From Hysterangium stoloniferum (Eukaryota > Basidiomycota > Agaricomycetes > Hysterangiales > Hysterangiaceae), in the NCBI GenBank assembly GCA_015178975.1, contig WHVD01000059.1:310001-374000 (forward strand): 64,000 bases of DNA, written 5' to 3'. The translations under genes were made by a program, and so were the position numbers. Every line of letters begins with the position of its first letter. Within the stretch, counting starts at the first letter, position 1. Positions 1 through 10,744 of this stretch are shown here, piece after piece. The notes under the pieces are model-generated. The model had not been told where the DNA came from, searched no databases, and was given only the letters and a program-made list of their open reading frames with translations.

Positions 1-3000
1 ATAGTCCTCCGTGAGACAAGATGATTCCCGACCAATCCACGTCGCATAACACCGCCAGCATCCGTGTAATATCACGGCGGAAAAACAGAACGCGCGCTTC
101 AACTCAAAACACACATCCACTTTTTCATCCGTCACTAGTATTTAATTCATTTCCTGCACATCCACAGGTAATAAGGAGCCACATCCGACCTTCCCACGCT
201 TGATCCAACCCCCCTCCACCCATATCAGGCATCTTGCCAAATAAATTTCCCATCCTCATAAATAAAACCCACGTTTACCGCTTTGGGAATTTATCGGTCT
301 TCTTCCTTCGTTCCTGGCTCAGCATCGGGCCTAAAGTGCGACCATAGAAGCGAGAAGGAACCCAAGCGGCGCCGAAGCAACCGTTCGCCTAGCGCTGTTC
401 AATCCATCCATGTCGCCTACACTAGCGCTGGAGAAATCCTAAATTGTGTATGTACAGCCAGGGTGGCGACAGAGATAGTCGACGACACGAGATAGTCGAA
501 CTCACCCCAGTCCAAATTCCACACTCACCCTCTCACAGGAATCGCTCCGCGTCAACGTCGATATTAATTGTCGACGCTGCTAATGAAAAAGTCAAGGTCT
601 TGCCCCAAGTACACATCCGGCACCAACCCACGCCCCGCCCACGCCTCTGCTGCATAAAGGCATAAAGAGTAAGCCACGAACGAATGAATGTGCGTGGTTG
701 CGCATTAATCCCCCCACAGCGTCAGACCGCACCAAAATTAAAGAAAGAAAAAAAAACAACCTCGGATCCCGAACAACAGTGGCAGCGGCAAAGCGCGCGA
801 GACAACACCGACACCCACAAAGAGAAGAGTGGAAAAAAAAAAAGGAACCCCCACGCCCAGCATGTGCGAAGCTTGGAGCAGACATTGATCAGATGGAGCG
901 CCTCCCCCACAAACGAAGATAGACAACAACAAAGGTAGGTTAGACACCCTAAACCCTAATCTCACACCACCCAAATAAACGCGGCGTCGCTTTGCGAGTT
1001 ATATACCGATCCTGGTCTCACGCTCCCGCCAAGGCTCCACACACAACTGACTGACCCGTGTAATCCCATTAATGGCACTCGCATTGGCAGGGGCATGCAT
1101 CCACGCACGCACGCCAACCGGTCGCCTCAGCGATCCCATGTCTAAAACCTTAAACCAAAACCGAAATCACGCATCACGAGCATCAGAGTCCTCACGCATC
1201 CTCGAGCACGATCGAATAGCGACCATTGATGAAGGACCGGAACATGTACCGCACGCTTGGGCCATTCATTCATACCCCGCCAACCCTCGCCGTGATTTAA
1301 TCTAGTCCTGTGCTAATAGCCACACACGCGATGCGCAGACAAGCTCTCAGTATCTATAGTCACATCGCACCCCCACGAGGCCCAAATGAACACGGTTGCA
1401 TCATTTAATGCCTCAGCACCGCACGCGGGTGCTCGTTCAATACCAGAAGCAAGGCCCTACAGAACCACCAAGTCTGCCGAGATCCCCGAAAAGAACACAG
1501 CGCAAGCCATACCCGGGAAAATAGCCAGCGCACAAATAACTCCCATCATGTGTGTCTCTGTGTGTCTCTGTGTCTGTGTCTGTGTGTGCGCGTGTGTGTG
1601 CACCGTGAATAGACCCACCCACCTACTTACAGATCGACAGCGCGCCTCGGTAATCGCCGGATTTTAGCTCCCACCTGGGAACACGCACAGCAGCAGGAGA
1701 TGCCGATCAGACTTGACACCGAACGCACCCATCATCAGATCAGATCAGCCACGGTACGAGAGCCGTGCACCGCAGTCCTTGTTGATGGAGGGGGGACGTG
1801 CGGGACGCGCCGGCCACCATGCCGTGACGTGGCGTGGATGTACCGACATTCAGGGACATTCGAGGTCTCGTAGCTGGCGTCGAACGGTTAGCGACGAGTC
1901 ACGAGCAGCCGTGCGTGGCTTGGTGCGAGAAAACCCGCAATAACAGACATCAGTGTGTGTGTGTGTGTGTGCGTCAGAACGCAGCCTAGAACCCGTTACA
2001 AACGGAGCGACACCCGTCTCTTACGCAACGGCCCCTTGAAGTGCTGCTGTAGGATGGCTTTAGCGTCCCGGAGCCAAGACTGGCCTTGGTCGTAGCCTCG
2101 GTCCTCGAGGGCGATGTCTGCGGGAAAAAGTCTGCGTCAAGAAGGGCGTCTGCGTTTTATCCTTGGTCTAAACTGGCATATATACATTCTTTTTGGCTGC
2201 ACTTGTTGCTCGCGAAAACCGCGCCCCTTTATTAGCATTTTACGCCCTAGGCAGACTTGATAGGTTTACCTCTCGACGAACGTTTACCCTGCCTGGTTGA
2301 TGATACGGATTTAAGGATCAAAAAACCCGGTCCGAGAACGCGCGAGGTGGGGGGGGGACCCTGAACCTGTACAGCATCATATCTACGCGAGGCCATCTTA
2401 GCAACGTGGACAATTCAGCTTCAGTCGCCGGACGCGTCGACTGTGATTTACAGTTTGGAAAAGGGCAAATTTCAAATGGGAAGCGTGTGTGCCCGCTGCA
2501 ACACATGAACGCTGTGCTTCTCACTTGTGGATATTGTAAATTGTCGCAGCGTGGTCGACGTCGTGCGTCGGTAAGCGGTGTGAACTAAGCAACACCGGTT
2601 AAAGAACACAGGGATAGGACTCCCGCACATTCCATGCCAAGGCAGAAAAAGTCACAAGGTAGAGAGGCTCAATTAGAACGACAACGAACAGCAATTTGTG
2701 CAAGTTTTTCTTTTCTCAAATCCAGTGGGCGCTAAATCAACCGGGCGAAAACCCAAACAAGCACGTCTATTCCGGAAATAATGTGACCAGTGAAATCGTC
2801 TGCAGGACGGCAAGGTGCACGCCGTATTGTACAGAAAGCGAGGGATTCCCCCTCTCTCATGTCCCATCAATCAATCAGCGTGTATTAGCGACTTGGCAGA
2901 TTCACACCTGCACAGATCTGCGGAACCGTCTAGGGGCTATGCGGGCTTGTACCTTCTCAGCAGATCCATTTGGTCACCATCGGCTACCGCGACTCCAGGC

Positions 3001-3435
3001 ATGACAGCTGACAGAAGAAGAGGACGACGGACCCTGCCGAATACGAGCACTCGCGGGCCCCACCGAAGCCCATTCATTGACTTTTGCGACGATAGAAAGA
3101 AAAAAAATGTGTGAATGCAAGGCAATAGAAAGCACCGCTTCGCAGGTGCCCAGCTGCCCCGGGCGGCGGGGTGATGGGCCGGCAGAGGGAAGCGCGCCAC
3201 AGAAGCCACCACCCACTTGCAGTTCTGCAGCAGTCGACAACCAGACCAGTTTAGCGCGGCTCGCAGCCGGCTGGCAGCGCGCACGGAGCCGAGTGAATCC
3301 ACGGGATACAAAAGGGAGAATGGGAGCGCTCTGAGGGGCGGCGGTTTTTTTTTTTCGTGAGTTCTGCCGATTGCACTCGGGTTGAAAATTCCAGTGGGTA
3401 GTTCTAGGGATTCCTATGGGCTGCGCCCTCCTTTT
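1..3435. other. Gene-free region with simple repeats
   Basis: No reading frame here shows a recognisable domain or a splice-consistent multi-exon gene on either strand. The plus strand is A/C-rich over the first 2 kb. A TG/TCTG microsatellite lies at about 1549-1600 and a pure GT run at about 1953-1971. A doubled CCCTAAA-type unit is at 947-959. Short ORFs in this stretch have low-complexity, composition-driven translations. It may hold the promoter or UTR of a gene beyond the left edge, but nothing in the sequence shows that. Confidence 0.6.
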
Positions 3436-3439
3436 CATT

Positions 3440-4275
3440 TTCTCAGTTGGTAAACTAATGAAGGAAAGGCACTCGCCTTTGGTTATTAAAGGTCGGTTTG
3501 TTGCTACGATTGATTGAATCCGATTTTCTTGAATTCATTGTTAGTAGACTACGCCGTCATCCGATGTATATTGAAACTACCCACCGTGCATATATATGCA
3601 TCCTGTAAAACATGAAAAGATTCTTGCAAATTTTCAACAACGAATATATATCGTCTCTGGCGACAAACCATCATGCTCACTGTAGAAGGACCTGTAGTCA
3701 CATTGTGTCACATTTCCTAATTTTCTCAGTCGATAAACTAATGAAGGAAAGGCACCGTTAAAGGCAATGCCTCGGAATGTTTATTTGTTGCTACGATTGA
3801 TTGGATCCGACTTTCTTGAATTTATTGTTAGTAGACTACGCCGTCATCGGATGTATGTTGAAACTACCCACCATGCATATATATGCCATCCTAATAAATC
3901 ATGAAAGGATTCTTGCAATTTTTCAACAACGGATATATATCATCTGTGGCGATAAATTATCATGCTCACTGTAGAAGGACCTGTAGTCACATTGTGCCAT
4001 ATTCTTCATTTTCTCAGTCGATAAACTAATGAAGGAATGGCACCGTTAAAGGTAATGCCTCGGAATGTTTATTTGTTGCTAACTTTCTTGAATTCATTGT
4101 TAGTAGACTACGATATCACCGGATGTATGTTGAAACTACCCACCATGCATATATATGCCATCCTAATAAATCATGAAAAGATTCTTGCAATTTTTCAACA
4201 ACGAATATATATCATCTCTGGCGACAAACCATCATGTTCAAAAGGACCTATAGTCACATTGTGTCACATTGATTC
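3440..4275. repeat. Three tandem copies of a ~285 bp unit upstream of TIM9
   Basis: Three direct copies begin near 3440, 3722 and 4010. Each opens with TTCTCAGT followed by a segment reading TAAACTAATGAAGGAA, and each carries a CATATATATGC block and the closing GTAGTCACATTGTG. The copies differ by scattered substitutions, and the third copy has a short deletion (loss of a GATTGATTGGATCCGA-like piece). The last copy ends about 75 bp before the TIM9 start codon, so the array occupies that gene's promoter or 5' UTR region. No protein is encoded in a conserved frame across the copies. Confidence 0.85.
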
Positions 4276-4351
4276 TCGGGCGTCTCTCTTGTCACTCCTT
4301 TCCCCGCCACCACCTTCAAAGAGCGAGGACTATCCTTGGGTTAGAGGTGCA

Positions 4352-4798
4352 ATGGATTTCTCCAGCTTAAATCCGAACGAGCAGGCCGCTATGAACAAGC
4401 TCATCGAAAAAAAGCAGGTATGGCCGTCGCTTGCGACTCTCTGGATTACCGATGTTCTCTGACAAAAATGGACAGATGCAGGACTTTATGCGCGTTTATT
4501 CAGGACTCGTCGACCGCTGCTTCAACGCGTGCGTCAATGACTTTACCAGCAAGACATTGATGACGAAGGAGGTCAGTTCTCCATAACGCGAACGCGCTGC
4601 CGTTTGATATGATATGATATCGGTTTTGAAGGTTACCTGTGTGCAAAACTGCGCCGACAAATTTTTCAAACACTCTGAACGAGTAGGAGCACGTTTCGCT
4701 GAGCACAATGCTGGTTGGTTCTCTTTTGCACGTGTTTATTTATCGCTTTACACTATTTCACCCCAGAAACTATGGGTCAGCCAGCTCCAGGTCGCTAG
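4352..4798 (+). CDS. TIM9: Mitochondrial intermembrane-space import chaperone Tim9
   Basis: Four exons (4352-4417, 4476-4571, 4632-4713, 4767-4798) give a 91-residue protein, matching the usual ~90 residues of small Tim proteins. The twin CX3C signature is present: CFNAC near residue 37 and CVQNC near residue 58, followed by the conserved [19 protein letters not shown] tract. In the family these cysteines form two disulphides after Mia40-driven oxidation. Tim9 pairs with Tim10 to chaperone hydrophobic carrier precursors to the TIM22 complex of the mitochondrial inner membrane. All junctions use GT..AG and keep frame. The ATG is the first in frame after the upstream repeat array. The C terminus ends in a short polar tail (GQPAPGR). 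The twin motif and [11 protein letters not shown] start favour Tim9 over Tim10, Tim8 or Tim13. Confidence 0.93.
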
Positions 4799-5377
4799 GA
4801 GCCGCCCGACATTCACCTGAGAACGCCTGCCTATATATCTCGTGCGCTATATCCTATTAGACAGTCAGTTTCAGGACAAAATTAGCCCTTCGACCTGCAA
4901 GGCATCGCAGGTATAAATTATGAAAAGTGCTTGTTGAGCTCCATCCTACCATTCAATCAACAAAAGTACAATTTGAGCGAAGGAGCGACCTTTTTTCACG
5001 ATTTAGTGTTGTTTAGCTCACCTGGCCGTTTGTTCTCTGACTGGGGTGTCCACCATGCCAGTGAGACGTCTAATTCGTCTTTGTATTATCTTCCCGACTC
5101 CTATTCATCCCTTCTTGTTTCGCTCCTAAAAGGTGCCATCCAAGACAAAGAGTACATCTTGAGATTGGCGTATCATGGAGCGCATATTGATTAGTATGTG
5201 GCATAGCCATTATGCGCGTCCCCCCGATACCAAGGCAGAGTAACTCTCGTACCGTAAGGTGCTTGTCAACTATTCCTGCCATTCTCATGGTGTCATAATG
5301 CCGAATAAGGGGGGAACAGTTATCAGATTTTTTTTTCTTCTTGGAGTAATTAATATATAGGCGTAGCGATAAAGGAA

Positions 5378-6161
5378 TTAGAAGATGAGTTTCATGTCAT
5401 ACCACCAAAACCAGGTCGCTACTACCGCAAGACTTGAGACTGCTGGAAGAAGATCCAACACCACTATCCCATATATCCACAGAGTCGCTAGAGGCGGACC
5501 CTATAAACCGATTATTTCAGACGAGGTAGGCCAGGACACAATCATTTGTACCTGTTTCATAATCAGAAGCCATGAAGAACGGTTCACAACCCATATTAGC
5601 CGCATTCCAATGACTGCCGAAGCAACAAATAAACCGAACTGTGTCCTGCGTTTCGACCTGTATCGAGGAACTGTTCCATATAAGAGATGAGTGAGAAACA
5701 ACGGCGTAGCAAATATACCATAAAATATTATAAGAGAGAGTACTAACATGGGAAAACCCAATGTCAGTGAGTGTGTAACTAGCTTCTGTGATGATTGGAC
5801 ATACATGGAACAGCAGACACCAAACGTCCAGCATATTCACCCACAGTAGGGTGTCTGCCGTACTGCAGATGAACAAGACTTCATGGAATGAAAAATAATG
5901 AGATATAATAAATCCATAAAAATGATAAATAAATAAATAATCTCACATATCCATCATGAGATATAAAAATGAGAAAGGGATGATGAGAAGAACGGCATTG
6001 AATACTTCATCGGCAGTGTCCTCCTGAGGACTCGGATCTGCTTTTGCCTCTGTGGCATCAAGTATACCACTCTGATTAATCAGGCGCCACTGTTCTGCCT
6101 CAGAAATCTCCTCGGCAGTCTGTTGAGCTTGCTTATCCTTTCCTGTTTGACGTCGAGCCAT
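5378..6161 (-). CDS. Conserved four-helix membrane protein of unknown function
   Basis: Four exons (6161-5947, 5878-5805, 5742-5552, 5500-5378) join in phase to a 200-residue protein. The N terminus is hydrophilic (MARRQTGKDKQAQQTAEEIS) and has a conserved-looking AEQWRLINQSGIL stretch. It is followed by about four hydrophobic segments: near residues 53-72 (VLLIIPFSFLYLMMDILV), 95-115 (LLSLIIFYGIFATPLFLTHL), 130-150 (FGLFVASAVIGMRLIWV) and 162-195. A soluble loop (HLQYGRHPTVGEYAGRLVSAVP) lies between the first two. I do not recognise the family. The arrangement resembles a small ER or mitochondrial multi-pass protein conserved in fungi. It is transcribed divergently from the FAF1-like gene, with only 91 bp between start codons. 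The stop TAA is at 5378-5380. Confidence 0.82.
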
Positions 6162-6252
6162 GCGTAAATCTAAGAGCGCGTCCAGGAATAGACGCTCGCC
6201 AAGGCGGCTCAGCTGGTGGTGTCGCCATTACACACTGGTTTTCTCGATCGCA
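6162..6252. promoter_or_regulatory. 91 bp bidirectional promoter
   Basis: This is the whole interval between the start codons of the minus-strand membrane-protein gene and the plus-strand FAF1-like gene. It has no obvious TATA box on either strand. Both 5' UTRs and core promoters must overlap here or overlap the opposing coding sequence, which implies coordinated transcription. Confidence 0.6.
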
Positions 6253-7426
6253 ATGGCTCAGGACAATGATGCACTACTTGCTATTCTGGAGGAGCAAGGA
6301 CGCCATTTCATGGATTCCTTTTCGGGAAGTGGACTGAAGCGATCTACGCCTGACGATTTTGCGGATGTGGGCTCATCCTCCTCGCGGAACGTCAAAGCTA
6401 AAAGGGATGCCGCGGATGACGATGCAGAGGTGGAGGAATGGACGGGATTCGTGTCGGAAGAGGCATCGGATGACGAGGATATCCCAGAGGGAGGGGAGGG
6501 TAGCAGTGTGTATTTCCTTTTTTTTCTGTCTCTTTCGACGGTTTTTGACTGGCAATTTTAGGAGAACCTCATGTTGTGGTGTTCAATGAGAAGGGGATGC
6601 CTGCATCTCACGCTATCAAAGCGTCCCGTGCATTTATGGTATTTTATATATCACACTGATTATTTTCTTACTTGAATAAATTACCATCACGGCATAGTCG
6701 TCGAAGGTGGCACGAATACAAGATTCGTCAGTCGGGGCAGAGTCTAATTTGGAAATTGATGAGAATGCTGACCCAGAGGGCGAAATGTGGGCAAATTCCG
6801 ACGTCATATCTGACTATTTCTAATCTGTCCCGTAGGTCGAATTTGCAAAACGATGCGTTGTTGCATCGCCTTATACACACAAAACTTTTATCGGGATCGC
6901 TGAACCCAGAGCTGGGTCTATCCTCTGCTCAACGGCGCAAGGCTTTAGCGGGTCGCGTGTTAGAAATAGCCGGAGAGTCCAAACTGGGCAAAGGCGAAAA
7001 AATCGTCCGTCAGAAAGAAAAACAACGCGCCAGCAAATCAGTCCGAGATGGTATGGAGCGGAAACAAAAAGAACGAGACGGTCATGCCCTGGAAGAGGTA
7101 TGCAGTTTCATATACCGGTTCATTTTTACAATAGTATCTTACTATGACATGCCCAGGCCAAAGCTGTGGGCAATTATCACCCTGCACTCAAAAAGCTATT
7201 TGCAGGATCTGAAGGCAGTGCACAGCCACAGAAAAGGGATCGTGGTTTGAAGATGGGTGTAGGGCGATTTTCCGGCGGCATATTAAAACTCAGTCGTGAA
7301 GACATTGGCAGAGTGGGAGACACTGCAGGCCCTCGTGGTGGCGGCCGAGGGCGAGGGCGAGGGCGAGGGCGTCAAGGGAGTCGCAGGGGTGGAGGAAAGG
7401 CCACGGGCAGAGGGCTTAAACGATGA
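6253..7426 (+). CDS. FAF1: FAF1-like 40S ribosome-biogenesis protein
   Basis: Five exons (6253-6505, 6562-6638, 6698-6786, 6836-7097, 7157-7426) encode 316 residues. Yeast Faf1 is a nucleolar protein needed for early pre-rRNA cleavages (A0, A1, A2) in 18S maturation. Seen here: an acidic, Ser-rich N terminus with an EEWTGFVSEEA tract; the family-typical EPHVVVFNE segment; a basic central region (LGKGEKIVRQKEKQRASKSV); and a C-terminal MGVGRFSGGILKLS motif followed by an RG-rich tail with (RG)n repeats, typical of nucleolar RNA-binding proteins. The third intron uses a GTGGGC donor, the only choice that keeps frame into the next exon. An in-frame ATG at 6160 was rejected as start because it lies in the neighbour's 5' end and would add a non-conserved extension. 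Confidence 0.85.
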
Positions 7427-7689
7427 GTTGCACCAATTCGTTATACTAGTGTCGTAGCACCTATGAAGATTATACCCATTTGTGATATCATTATATAGAT
7501 ATATTTGACATTCAGAAATTTAGACGTGGGACCCGGACACACTTTAAAATTCCATATTATTATGACATCGCAACGAGGTAGTAAAAAATGCACAAAGCGG
7601 TCCTTACAGCAGGCATAGTAAGCTTTGCTCACTGGGGGACTTTGATACAATGCTAAAGTTTTCAAAAACAACCTATGGTTCTAAAAGAT

Positions 7690-9008
7690 TTAAAATTTGA
7701 TCACGTAGGACCCATCCGCTTGTCGTGTGGTTTGAACTCGGGAATTCCTTCTTCTTCTCGGGGATCGCTCATCAAACTCTCCGACTCTGTGAGAGTGCGA
7801 TTGACCTCAATACGAAAATGATCTTGGGCTTGGTAGCGCACCTGTGCAGTTCTCTTCCATCTTCGTCAACAAATATGACATTAGCTCCTGCTGGAACAAT
7901 GTATACATCCTCTTCATCTTCCTCTTCCTCTGACAGGCGGTGTCGTCGATGGTGCTGTCTTCTGTTATGGCGTCTAGAGTTTCTATCTGCCAAGTATTCC
8001 TGGTATGGTATGTATCCATCCCGGTCATTCCCGATCTAGCTTCAGTCAACAGTAGGCCCCACGCTCAGATATAAGACACACACCTCAATTGCTGCATTGC
8101 GGTCTGCTGAAATAATGATTGGGACATCACTGCGTGAAGATCCTGTTGTGTAGCCTCCCCCGTCCTGTCACAAATAGAATGTCATGGTAGGTTCAATCAT
8201 TGTTTAACAAGGACGTACATCCGAGGTATAACTACCAGTGGACAGGGTATTCATACTGTCCCTGCGGTCTCGATAGTACCCTCGTCCACCGGTGCGATTT
8301 GATTGGATCCTGATGTTGCTCCCCCTTGGGATGGACTCGGCCCGTCTTTCATGCACTCTCGATCTTCGATGCCCCTCCTGAACCATGGGGGTATCTGGAA
8401 TCGAGTCAATTTCAGTTGGGAATGGATATGATCCAGGAGCTCCTTCCGCAAATCCACCATCCAAAGTTGCCACTGGGGGAGCACTTGTAAGGGGAACCTC
8501 GTCGATCGGCGGTAATACAGGCTCCTGGGAATACACGGACTCGTCTAAGGCAGTTGTCCCATCTACGAATGGGACGGGGACAGGTTCTTCTACGAATGAA
8601 CCTTGGGACATGACCTCTGAGGGGAGATAATGTGCTCCTGAACCGCGCCGCGAATATCTATCGCGAATATCCAAGTCCGTGTAGTTGGCATCTGAATAAT
8701 CTTCCATCCCTCTTCTGCGCCCAGATGGCATTACCGAAGGATTGTGTCGTACGTGGGGCATGTAGCTAAGATCGTTCGTGTAAATCACATTCTTCTGGGG
8801 GATCGTCTATTATATCGTATCTGCCAGTCAATTCTAAAAGCCAAAGACGAACCTGTGGACCACGTCTACCAAACAGATTGCGCCATCGTGAGCCAGCACT
8901 TGGACTATCATATTGATACGGATCAGAGCGCGAGGTACTCGAAGTGTCGAGATAGACGGGTTGCGTCTCTCGTTCCCTGCTTCGGAAAGGCGAAAGAAAG
9001 CGGGGCAT
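7690..9008 (-). CDS. Hypothetical basidiomycete protein with acidic and C-terminal conserved motif
   Basis: Five exons (9008-8853, 8794-8219, 8164-8084, 8035-7842, 7786-7690) give 367 residues, with every junction in phase. There is no signal peptide or membrane segment. Most of the chain is Ser/Pro/Arg-rich and looks disordered (residues 1-190). An SADRNAAIE segment near residue 270 is followed by a His/Arg-rich block and an acidic run (LSEEEEDEEDVYIVPAG). The C-terminal block, with ANVIFVDEDGRELHRVGEFD, is the best-conserved-looking part. From memory, similar endings occur in predicted agaricomycete proteins, but I cannot assign a function. It is convergent with the FAF1-like gene, with 263 bp between stops. 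A nuclear or cytoskeletal scaffold role is possible but unsupported. Confidence 0.75.
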
Positions 9009-9802
9009 TTTCTAATCTCTCTGGAAGAATGAGGTAGTTCTCTCTAAATTAGTACCTCTTAGGCTGTTCTCGTGTAGTAGGGAGCGGAGTGAAAGACTGA
9101 ACACGTGTATTATGTGAGGCAAGCCTACCCAGATCATCGTCATACTAAACGTGGGCGGTGGGCGTTTTCAAGTTTGTGTGGTGTGTACCGTGACGTCAGG
9201 ATGGCGGGGCAAAGATGTCAGCGTTCTAGGTTGACTCTCAATACCATCACGAATGTCACTGAAGTGAACGCAAAATCCTCCTCTTTGGCCTTGTAATCCA
9301 ACTATTCTGCCGCCTTCGAATTGCATGCATCCATTTCCCACTTCCGTGATGAGTGATCTTATAATAGCCATTATTATCGTCAAGCGTAGAGCAGGTAGTG
9401 TTTCCTGGTATTCCTGCTGTTATACAAGTGAGTAAACATGTGCATCAGCGGGCAATATTTCCCTTGGTTACCAGAAAAACTTGGCAGAATCGAAGTATTT
9501 GTTAAACGGTCCCCTGTGTATGTGTTGTGAAATAGTAGCTATTTTGACTAACGGTTCGGAACCAGGATTCTTAATTGGGTGGTCGGTGATGAAGATAACT
9601 TCTAGGTCCCATTGGCCAAAGCAATGATAAATATTTTTCGTGATTTATCATTATCAAAGCGCATCTAATCTAGCACGAGAGATCATGCTTTCAGCTTTAC
9701 AAATTACAATCAAAACTATCTGTATCCCGTAATTACCCTGGCGAAAAAGAAATGTGTACCCTGCTTTCACGACTGAGTGTGCAGGCAATATGCAATGATG
9801 CA
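9009..9802. other. Intergenic, no gene seen
   Basis: This holds the 5' flank of the orphan gene at 7690-9008 and about 700 bp without a supported reading frame, RNA gene or repeat. Confidence 0.5.
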
Positions 9803-10744
9803 TTAAGAAGGAAATTTCTCCAAGTCCCAGCCCGCACCCCGCCACCACCACTGGAAAGAACCCGATAGTTTGACGGCTCGAAGAGAAGGACGCCCACCTT
9901 CAGGGAGACTTTGAAGTTTACTCTCGCAAGTATCCGGTACCTCCTCGATGTTCAATATTTCGCAAAACTGCAGTCGGGTAAAGTGAGATACGGTCTGGAT
10001 AACTATACCTAGAGCGTCCTTCAACGGAAACATCAGCAACACTCCACTCACTGTACCTACTAAGCTGACTCGCATCCAAAGCTGGCTACGACAAAACACG
10101 CAGCCGTAAGGTATTCGACTTAGAAATTTTTTCGAGTAGTATGGGTGTATACAATCGTGGGCACTCCAAATATTAAGTCAGTGACGGGTGCGTTAGAGCC
10201 CGGTAGAAAATAAGCTCAGGGATCCCTTTAATGAATTCATCATCGACTGCAACAGTACCGATGGCTCGTCCTGGTATTATGGCACAAACAGCGGGATGGT
10301 CTCCCCTTACCGATTGTAACAGCAGAAGTGTGTGGAATGGAAGCTCCTCTAGAAGATAATCATCACAACACAACCGCCTTGGAAGAAAAAGTTCTCGAAG
10401 CTGATGGCATGTAATTAAAACAAACAGAAGAAGTTCATGTTCCCCCATCATTGAGCCGAATCCGCCGAGGGGGGTAATTGTGGGTCTTTCCAGAGGAAGG
10501 GGATAAGCGTTGAGGCGCTGATAAGAAAGCGTGCAGCAGCTGTGAGCTCCTTGACTGGGTTTTTCTCTGCGTTGTGAAGTACGAAGAACCAATGGTTGGT
10601 CGTTTGGTCTACTGAGAGATCTGTTGCGTGAAGAACCTTCAAGCGGACTGCTAGATTGGGGCAATGATCCATAAGTCTAAGTAGTAATGGCTTAACTCTA
10701 GGACATCCGATGAATGCAAGGGACTCCAGAACTGGATGTGACAC
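9803..10744 (-). pseudogene. Decayed leucine-rich (F-box/LRR-like) locus
   Basis: Three minus-strand reading frames in sequence carry Leu-rich, LRR-like text. The first (10744-10448) has SHPVLESLAFIGCPRVKPL. The second (10664-10173) has LITCHQLRELFLPRRL and GIPELIFYRALTHPSL. The third (10099-9803) has VIQTVSHFTRLQFCEILNIE and RPSLRAVKLSGSF. The frames overlap or abut and are interrupted by stops. No clean splice set restores one chain, and no intact F-box N terminus was found. This is the pattern of an old copy of the expanded F-box/LRR families of agaricomycetes. A functional gene with small exons that I failed to resolve is the alternative. Confidence 0.35.

Noticed and set aside
947..959. 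CCCTAAACCCTAA as a telomere or interstitial telomere
   Set aside because: Only two units, no array, and genes on one side continue for 60 kb; most likely chance in an AC-rich stretch.
2937..3438. Minus-strand ORFs of 124 and 154 residues
   Set aside because: Two overlapping frames of Arg/Ala/Ser-rich composition with no domain or splice partners; the region is simply G/C-rich.
6160..6252. Upstream in-frame ATG for FAF1
   Set aside because: It overlaps the divergent gene's start and adds a Ser/Arg-rich segment not typical of the family.
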